A model generated the notes under the pieces. That model saw nothing but the letters and a program-made list of their open reading frames with translations, was not told the DNA's origin and did no database searches. Source: Cylindrotheca closterium (taxonomy: Eukaryota; Bacillariophyta; Bacillariophyceae; Bacillariales; Bacillariaceae). From it: a stretch of DNA of 64,000 nt. Numbering within the stretch: the first letter of the stretch is position 1; every line of letters begins with the position of its first letter. Location of the stretch: the NCBI GenBank assembly GCA_933822405.4, contig CAKOGP040001725.1, forward strand, positions 186,001 to 250,000, read 5' to 3'. Made by a program: the position numbers and the translations under genes. Of this stretch, positions 57,935-64,000 are shown piece by piece.

Positions 57935-58200
57935 CTATAGTGTGAATAGACTAGCAAACCTAGTAGCCTCAGCACGTATGTTTGTTCCATGTGGTATCAT
58001 TTTTCTGCGTGATCCCTCAGTTTCACCAAAATCTATATACTGTGAAGCGGTACAGACCGATGGAGATTCGCTTGCAATATGTACCACGATCCTACTCAAA
58101 ATCTACATTTATAATCAAACTTGGCCTTGTCACCTCATTTGTTCTATCATATTCGAAACATGAGTCCTTATTCTATAGGCTTAGTCTTATGATGCGTCCA
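57935..58200. other. Short convergent 3' region
   Basis: Lies between the convergent DUF285 and zinc-knuckle genes. The open frame covering it (57291-58163) is a shadow of the DUF285 repeats. Confidence 0.55.
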
Positions 58201-59910
58201 TTAATCCCCACCAGAACCCAACGCAGGGTACAATGCTTGAATATTCTCCGTCACCTGTTGGGTAACCTTTGCCAGTTCTTCTCCTTGGTTGTTGTGGTTG
58301 GCCACCGCTTGGGCCACAAAGGGCCACCACGCCGCATGCGGTGCTGCCTGCCGTCCCAACTTTTTGGTAATGTACGAGGGAATGATCTGACTCGTTTCGA
58401 TGACCAATTGGTGCAACGGCACTTCAAAGGCCAATTCGTGCAAGTGATTCGCCTTGGAAAAGGTCACAGTGGGATCCAAACCAATAAATATGGAGGGACA
58501 GTTGTCATCAGTAGCAAAGGCCTTGAGAAGACTCAGCGTATGATCGGATCGGCCCTGCCAACCGACCAAGTGTATTTTCAATCGAGTATTACCGTCATTT
58601 CGTCCAGTGGATGCCAAATGATTGGCCAAGGCTGCTTGAAAATCAAGAAGGGCTTGCGCATAATCCGTCCCAGCCACCGAGGCATCCGCCTCCACCAAAT
58701 CGGAAGGAATCCCTGGTAACACTTGGACTTGAAGGGTCAGATTGGTTTCACTCGCTACTTGCAAGAGACATTCTAGTTGCTTTTGTTGGCCTTCTCGGGT
58801 TCGATTAGGTTTGGTGTAGTCCAAGACTGCCCAGAGGGCTGCAATACTTTGTTTCTTGTTGTCGTTGTCGTCGTTTGCATCCGTTCCGATGGTTTGAAGT
58901 AAGAGTTGTTTGGCATCGGTTTGTTCTGCTTCTGTAGTGCAGGGGACTGTGGATGCCAATCCAAGAGCAAAGAGAATGGGAATCGTCTTGCTGTGAGGTT
59001 GTTCTGGTTGCTCTTCCGCTGGTGCTTCTCCATTGCCATCATTATCATTATTTTCATTTTCCAAATCTTCATCATCATCAGCATCATTATCGGCATCTTC
59101 GGCAACACCCAACCATGGAATGGGGTTGCTCCAAGGCACATGCATTTGCACCACTGTGGGAACAATAATGCCAGCCAACCCTGTCGTTTGAATCGCACGC
59201 TTCCAAATGGCTTGATATTCCCGTGTGGTTGCATCCGTATCGTCACTGCTACTGTTGGCATTCTGCTTCTTGTTCTTCTTGCTGCTCTTTTTGGCATCTC
59301 GTTGGGATTCCATGTACTCAATAGATTCCAAGACGCGACAGTGAGGATCTAAAAAGGGATGAGGAATGGCCAATAATGATGCATCGTGTTCCGTTTCTAT
59401 CTTCTCTTGTTGTTGACCAGCAGCATTATCTTCTTCATTATTGTCTTCGTTGTTGTTATTGTCATCCTCTTCCGGTGGATGCACGAATCCTTCAGGATAC
59501 TCAACCAGATCAAAGTAATCCGCTTCCATGGAGCGATCCTCTCCGTTACTTTGTTGTTGCTTTTGCACCCGTTGTTTTTCTTGTTCTCGCTTTAGTTTTT
59601 CTCCTTTTGGATCCCTCTTGCTCTTGAAGCGGGACATGCCCCGTCCATCGTCGGCAATACCAGGACATTCTCTACGAACATGACCCGACTGACCACAGAG
59701 GTAACATTTTTGTTTGGCCTTGCGTTTTTGGGCTGCCTGTTTGCGTTGGTATTCTCGTTTTTCGGCAAAGGACATGTTTTTCAAGGATGGTGAGTTATTG
59801 TCATTCTCGTTATTATTGTTGCTGTGGTTGTTGTCATCATCATGGTAATCCTCGTCTCCGTCATCATCGCCCTTGCTGTTCTTTCGGCTGCGGCGATGCT
59901 TCTTTCCCAT
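58201..59910 (-). CDS. CCHC zinc-knuckle protein with a decayed TatD-like metallohydrolase fold
   Basis: 569 residues, single exon. Acidic low-complexity N-terminus, basic segment, then a CCHC knuckle (CYLCGQSGHVRREC, about 73-86), a charged linker, and from about residue 170 a TatD-like domain: LDPHCRVLESIEYM, AGIIVPTVVQ, FALGLAS, LWAVLDYTKPNRTREGQQKQ, IHLVGWQG, IGLDPTVTFSKANHL, FEVPLHQLVIETSQIIPSY and a C-terminal TENIQALYP. Order and spacing fit TatD deoxyribonucleases. Several metal ligands are changed: HxH is HCR, the E of the G-E-I/V motif is absent (WAVLDY), the PviiH-type His is missing and ETD is ETS. It is probably not an active nuclease; with the zinc knuckle it may bind RNA or ssDNA. 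Asp/Asn-rich inserts enlarge it. Confidence 0.78.
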   Translation of the reverse strand: MGKKHRRSRKNSKGDDDGDEDYHDDDNNHSNNNNENDNNSPSLKNMSFAEKREYQRKQAAQKRKAKQKCYLCGQSGHVRRECPGIADDGRGMSRFKSKRDPKGEKLKREQEKQRVQKQQQSNGEDRSMEADYFDLVEYPEGFVHPPEEDDNNNNEDNNEEDNAAGQQQEKIETEHDASLLAIPHPFLDPHCRVLESIEYMESQRDAKKSSKKNKKQNANSSSDDTDATTREYQAIWKRAIQTTGLAGIIVPTVVQMHVPWSNPIPWLGVAEDADNDADDDEDLENENNDNDGNGEAPAEEQPEQPHSKTIPILFALGLASTVPCTTEAEQTDAKQLLLQTIGTDANDDNDNKKQSIAALWAVLDYTKPNRTREGQQKQLECLLQVASETNLTLQVQVLPGIPSDLVEADASVAGTDYAQALLDFQAALANHLASTGRNDGNTRLKIHLVGWQGRSDHTLSLLKAFATDDNCPSIFIGLDPTVTFSKANHLHELAFEVPLHQLVIETSQIIPSYITKKLGRQAAPHAAWWPFVAQAVANHNNQGEELAKVTQQVTENIQALYPALGSGGD

Positions 59911-60738
59911 GGTTGGTATACCTGTGTCTGTCGATTAGAGGGTAGGAGTGTCAAGCGCCTGTTTGTATTTTATTACTTGTGGCACTGTGCACTGTGATCG
60001 ATTTTGACAAGGAAAGATATCCGACTCTTTTGATTAGAAAAAAGTCAATCGAATCGATTTAACGATGCCGGCTCGGTATTTTCCGTTCCACTTGAGACTC
60101 CGCCAGTCATTTGGGAAATCACTTAACCGAATGTCGCTGGCCGGCCACTCACCTCTAGACCTGCGGCTCCACACGGAAAACGGAAGAGAATGCACAATCA
60201 TCGCATCATACTGTAGATATCCAATTTGATTTGTTGTTGTCTGTGGGATTGGAAAAGGGGAGACTTCTTATTTTATATTTCTGCTAGAAACCAAGACTGC
60301 TACTGAATCTATCACACTGAACGATACAGTAATAGACTTCAAAGCATTGCATTGGAACCAATCGAGAATCAACAACTTTTGAAAGCAGAGAATTTACTTC
60401 AACATCGGAATAAGTCGAAAGTGTTCTGATTCGACAAAATTGATTGGTTGATCCGTCTAGAGACTGCAGGATAACGACATATCCCGCGTTTCTCTTGTAG
60501 ATTGGTAACTAATACGAAACTTGCTGAGACGGAAACAAGTTCTTGGAGACACAATCAGAATCAAGAAAATTCAGAACCAAAGACACAGAATTTGACATCT
60601 TCTCAGGTGAACCTGAAGTCTTTCTGAAGTTGAACCCGCCTGAACTTGAATCAATCAATCAATCAATCAATCACGCATCAGCATTAGCATTAGCATCACC
60701 ACAAACAGTTACAATATCAAAATACTACAACTCCCACG
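59911..60738. promoter_or_regulatory. Divergent promoter region between zinc-knuckle/TatD-like and TBC genes
   Basis: No gene seen; the open frame at 60543-60818 lacks homology and overlaps the TBC start. Contains AATCAATCAATCAATCAATC (about 60651-60670) and a GATTGATTGGTTGATCC-type stretch near 60440, short repeats of no known function. Confidence 0.45.
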
Positions 60739-63040
60739 ATGCATCACCGACAAGGTTCCGCTCAATCGGCGTCCACCCCACTGCCGTCAATATCAGAATG
60801 TTTGTTTGGACCGAGTAAGAAATGCCCCAAGATGAAACCACCACCCAGATCATCGCCCAACTCGAGTCCTAGCAAGCCTCAGTCTCCTCCATCTAATGCT
60901 GATGCTAAAGATGGCGAAAACAACCCCACCAGCCCGGATAATTCCGCACAATACGATGGCATGAATGGCCGATGGGGTGACACGGGCAAGGAACACAATA
61001 TTGATTTGGCCAAACTTCGTCGGGTCTGTTCCCAAGGCATTGCCGACGAAGGATCTCATCGCGGCGTGGCCTGGCGTGCGTTACTAGGCTATTTGGAAAA
61101 AGACAACATCCATACCAATTGGCCCAAATTGGTTCCAGCCAAACGCGAACTTTATCAGAGTCTAGTGCAACAATACTTTGAAGGACCGCTGGAACGCGGC
61201 AAGGATTTGCGAGGTCAATTGTCCAAATTACTTCGGGATCGACGACTTCGCAAAAAGTACAACAAATTAGAGTCTTGGGACAACCCCAATGCTTCCGGTC
61301 AAGATGGCGGTGGTGGTGGTGGTGACAATGATGACTCGGACAGTGTCATGTCGGAACAAACCATGGAATCCAACATTATGACAGCGATGCAATTCGATAC
61401 GGCCACCAAAATTGCCGATCGACTCCCCAAACAATTTCAAGATGCTTGGAAACGGGTCGGCATTTTGGATTTGGATGTCGGCAATTCCGAATTTACCAAT
61501 CAGGCCGTCAATTTGGGAATCAATCAATTGAACATTTCTCCAACCATGAATACCCAAGAAGAATTTGAGGCATTTTTGGAAGATGCTCAATTGCTCTGCG
61601 AGGTCCGCAAGGATGTGGCCCGGACGCACCCCGATTTGTTCTTTTATTTGGAACCCAAGGATCATTTGGGAATGCGACGGTATGGAGCACTGGAACGAAT
61701 ATTATTCATTTGGGCCAAATTGAACAAGGGGGTAAGTAAAACGCATTACTTTTGATGGATGAGAATTTGCGTAGATTTGGATGAAGAAAACTAACCAAGC
61801 AATATATGCTTTCCCTTACCATTCTAATATCTCCACACAGGTCCGATATGTGCAGGGAATGAATGAGATTATTGGTACCATTTACTACGTCTTGGCCAAT
61901 GACCACAATTCGGACTGGGCCAACAATGCGGAAGCCGATTCCTATTATCTATTTCATTCTTTAATGATGGACATGAAAGACGTCTTTGTGCCCGAAATGG
62001 ACGACAGTCATACTGGAATTCAAAGTCGGATTGCCAATTTGCAACGCTTGTTGAAAACTCACGATCCAGAAGTCTTTGAACATTTGCAAGAAGTTGGTAT
62101 CGATGCCTCGTTCTTTGCCATTCGATGGTTGACTACGCTATTGTCAAGAGAATTTTTATTGCCGGATACCATTCGATTGTGGGATTCCATGTTTGCCAGT
62201 ACACACAAGGAAAACTTTTTGCGATATGCTTGTGGTACCATGGTCATGATGATTCGGGACGATTTATTGAAAGGTGACTTTGGAAAATGTTTGCGATTGT
62301 TGCAATCCTATCCACCCGGAGATGTGGATGCCATTTTGGAAACCTCCCGGAGTTTGTACATTTACGAAAGTCAAATCACGCTCGTGTGTCAACGAGCCGG
62401 AGTTTCACTCCATCAAGCCTTGCAAACCATCAGTCCGCCACCAAGTATCATCATGGCCTTTGGCATGAGAGGAGGGTTGGCACCCAGAATTAGCATGGCT
62501 TCGGCAACGTCACCAGGCTCAGCAACCACAGCTGCAGCACCACCTCAGGGAGGCTTGTTTGGTCGGGTCAAGAACCTTTGGAACAAGAATGTGAGTAGTC
62601 AAGAAGTACACGCTCCCATTATGGCAAGTGATTCCGGTGGCAGTCAAGACAAGAACCATGACGAGGAGGCCACTTCGGTTGTCACCACCACCACGGCCAT
62701 GACGGCAGCGACCGAAGCTACTGGATCGACGGCCGCTTCCAGTACTGTCCCACCGGTTTCCCGCATTTGGAATCATTATCAGACGTCTGGAACCACCACA
62801 ACGACAAATGATGAGACAACAACAACAACAACGACACCACCGATACCACCAATGCGTCGTCCCATTTGGAACCGAGGTCGTAGTGCCGGAAGTGCTGGTA
62901 CCGGGAATAGTAGCAACAACAATAATTATGAACCAGCAGCAAGAAGTCGGACCGAATCGTCGGATGCTGCTGTGACTGGCACTGCTACGACACGACGCAA
63001 CAAGTTTTGGAAACAAATGTCAGCGGGTACCGATGGATGA
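60739..63040 (+). CDS. TBC-domain Rab GTPase-activating protein, TBC1D13-like
   Basis: Two exons: 60739-61731 and 61841-63040 with a phase-0 GT-AG intron joining LNKG to VRYVQGMNEI. 730 residues. Low-complexity N-terminus (1-75), then a TBC domain: RRVCSQGIADEGSHRGVAWR, YLEPKDHLG, the arginine-finger region KDVARTHPDLFFY, the glutamine-finger YVQGMNEIIGTIYYV, AEADSYYLFHSLM and IRWLTTLLSREFLLPDTIRL. These follow TBC1D13. Both catalytic fingers are present, so it should speed GTP hydrolysis by a Rab. Gly/Asp and acidic inserts split the first half. The C-terminal 200 residues are Ser/Thr-rich and disordered, with RIWNHY and RPIWNRG repeated W motifs. Confidence 0.92.
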
Positions 63041-63597
63041 GTCTACGCGAGCGCGTCATGAATGAATGAATGAATGCAAGAATGGATGCAAGGATGAAAT
63101 GAAAGCATGCGTATATCACTTACCAACTACTACTACTACTATCTAATAGAATCATAAAATGATGACTCACTACAAGTGAAATCAAATTACATACCCATAA
63201 CATAACACAATATATGACATGATATGATATGATATGATATGATATGGACCATTCATCATTCTGTTAAGCATGGCAGAAGCAGTATCATCATGGTGGTACG
63301 GGTAGACACGATACTGGTACGACTCAAAGAACGCTCTGTAAAATTTCCGTTGTCGTCTGCTCCCATGTCCAAATACTTAACTATTGCACCGGCACATGAC
63401 AGTTCGTTACTCCCAAAATTTTCGCTACCTAAAATTGTCGAGCGCCGGCACGCCACAACATTGGCATCCAACACAATACACCATAAACTTTGGTGTGCAC
63501 ACAGGGAACGGAAGACAGAAGGCAGCATTTGATTGATTGATTGTCTCATCCTTGTGAAGAGTACAACATAGCGACAACGACAACAACAACAACAACA
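63041..63597. other. Intergenic region with GATAT pentamer repeat
   Basis: 63216-63246 is a run of about six GATAT units. 63061-63085 carries GAATGAATGAATG. Upstream of the next gene lies an ACAACAACAACA stretch (63576-63596), probably its 5' UTR. No gene seen. Confidence 0.55.
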
Positions 63598-64000
63598 ATG
63601 ATGATGATGATGAAGCATCAGTATGCCACCTTCCTCATCACTCTTCTACTAGCTTCTGTAGCGCAATCGCAAGTCGAACTCTGCCGAAACACGGATTGGG
63701 TGGACGATGACGGCTGTGGTTGCGAAGAATACGATTTCAATCAAGAATGGTGCGAGTTGTATGGCGACTTTGTCTTTGAGGGTGAATCAGCGAATACCGC
63801 CTGTTGCGCCTGCGGCGGTGGTCGAACGATCTTTATCGATGCCGCCGAAACGGATCCACCCATTGTGCTTGGAGAAAAGAATTGCATTTTCAGTCCACCT
63901 GTGGAAGTGGCTCCTGGCCTTACAGTAGAGAATTGGGTGGACAATGACGAACTCACCTTTCGCATGCGGCTCACGTACGAAGGCAAATCGTGGATTGGGA
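63598..64000 (+). CDS. Secreted Cys-rich DOMON-domain protein, 3' partial
   Basis: Starts at the ATG at 63598, the first of five in a row, and is open to the end of the window (134 codons). A signal peptide (ATFLITLLLASVAQSQ) is followed by a Cys-rich ShK-like segment of diatom type (DWVDDDGCGCEEYDF ... ANTACCACGGG) and then the start of what looks like a DOMON domain (VENWVDNDELTFRMRLTY, GKSWIG). DOMON domains bind heme or sugars; in other proteins they are attached to redox or cell-surface parts, which would lie beyond the window. Confidence 0.7.
   Translation, partial: MMMMMKHQYATFLITLLLASVAQSQVELCRNTDWVDDDGCGCEEYDFNQEWCELYGDFVFEGESANTACCACGGGRTIFIDAAETDPPIVLGEKNCIFSPPVEVAPGLTVENWVDNDELTFRMRLTYEGKSWIG

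Noticed and set aside
57291..58163. Long open frame overlapping the DUF285 gene
   Set aside because: It is the alternative frame of a 75-base coding repeat (repeating MFLLSP-like text) and lacks independent homology.
60543..60818. 91-residue frame before the TBC gene
   Set aside because: Overlaps the TBC start and passes through a TCAA repeat; no homology.

Overview
The window is a gene-dense piece of a eukaryotic nuclear genome, most likely a pennate diatom. Evidence: short GT-AG introns (about 60-140 nt); intergenic DNA full of TACAGTA/TACTGTA and GGTACC words; diatom-type proteins (one-pass membrane LRR proteins with Pro/Thr stalks, BspA-type LRR_5 and DUF285 proteins, DUF6824-like domains, ShK/DOMON secreted proteins); and ordinary eukaryotic housekeeping genes (DDX41, PPWD1, TBC1D13-like GAP, prenylcysteine oxidase). 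I see no bacterial operons, CRISPR array or complete transposon. All functions are read from sequence motifs; no database search was run.

Layout. 1-2071: LRR membrane protein (5' end outside the window). 2872-4937: TPR protein with a frameshift. 4938-11694: gene-poor, repeat-rich. 11695-13188: intronless paralog of the first LRR gene. 13555-18192: two trypsin-like proteases that arose by duplication of a segment that also carried the tail of the LRR gene. 19037-21071: RCC1-repeat protein with a Thr/Pro stalk. 22231-24207: catechol O-methyltransferase-like protein. 24715-26160: GH27 alpha-galactosidase. About 26395-27530: broken ankyrin/MYND gene. 27531-33600: gene-poor, with a diverged three-copy tandem repeat and two duplicated 105-codon ORFs. 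33601-35920: DDX41 helicase. 36335-41081: LRR protein with 18 exons, nearly one repeat per exon. 41544-43337: prenylcysteine oxidase-like. 43873-45624: LRR_5 protein. 45805-47793: DUF6824-like/TPR protein, next to a small DUF6824-like protein (48340-48747). 49236-50509: GT31-like glycosyltransferase. 50799-53164: WD40-cyclophilin (PPWD1). 53489-54400: Nudix protein. 55202-57934: DUF285 repeat protein. 58201-59910: zinc knuckle plus decayed TatD fold. 60739-63040: TBC GAP. 63598-64000: start of a secreted DOMON protein.

The main theme is cell-surface and secreted proteins built by shuffling modules. Three LRR proteins share an extracellular cap module. One of them also shares a roughly 170-residue ectodomain that I do not recognise with the DUF285 protein, so the same membrane anchor, ectodomain and Pro/Thr stalk is joined to two different repeat modules. 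All LRR-gene introns that I can place are phase 1, which allows exon duplication without breaking the frame. Tandem duplication and decay (proteases, LRR tail, 105-codon ORFs, MYND gene) suggest active local turnover.
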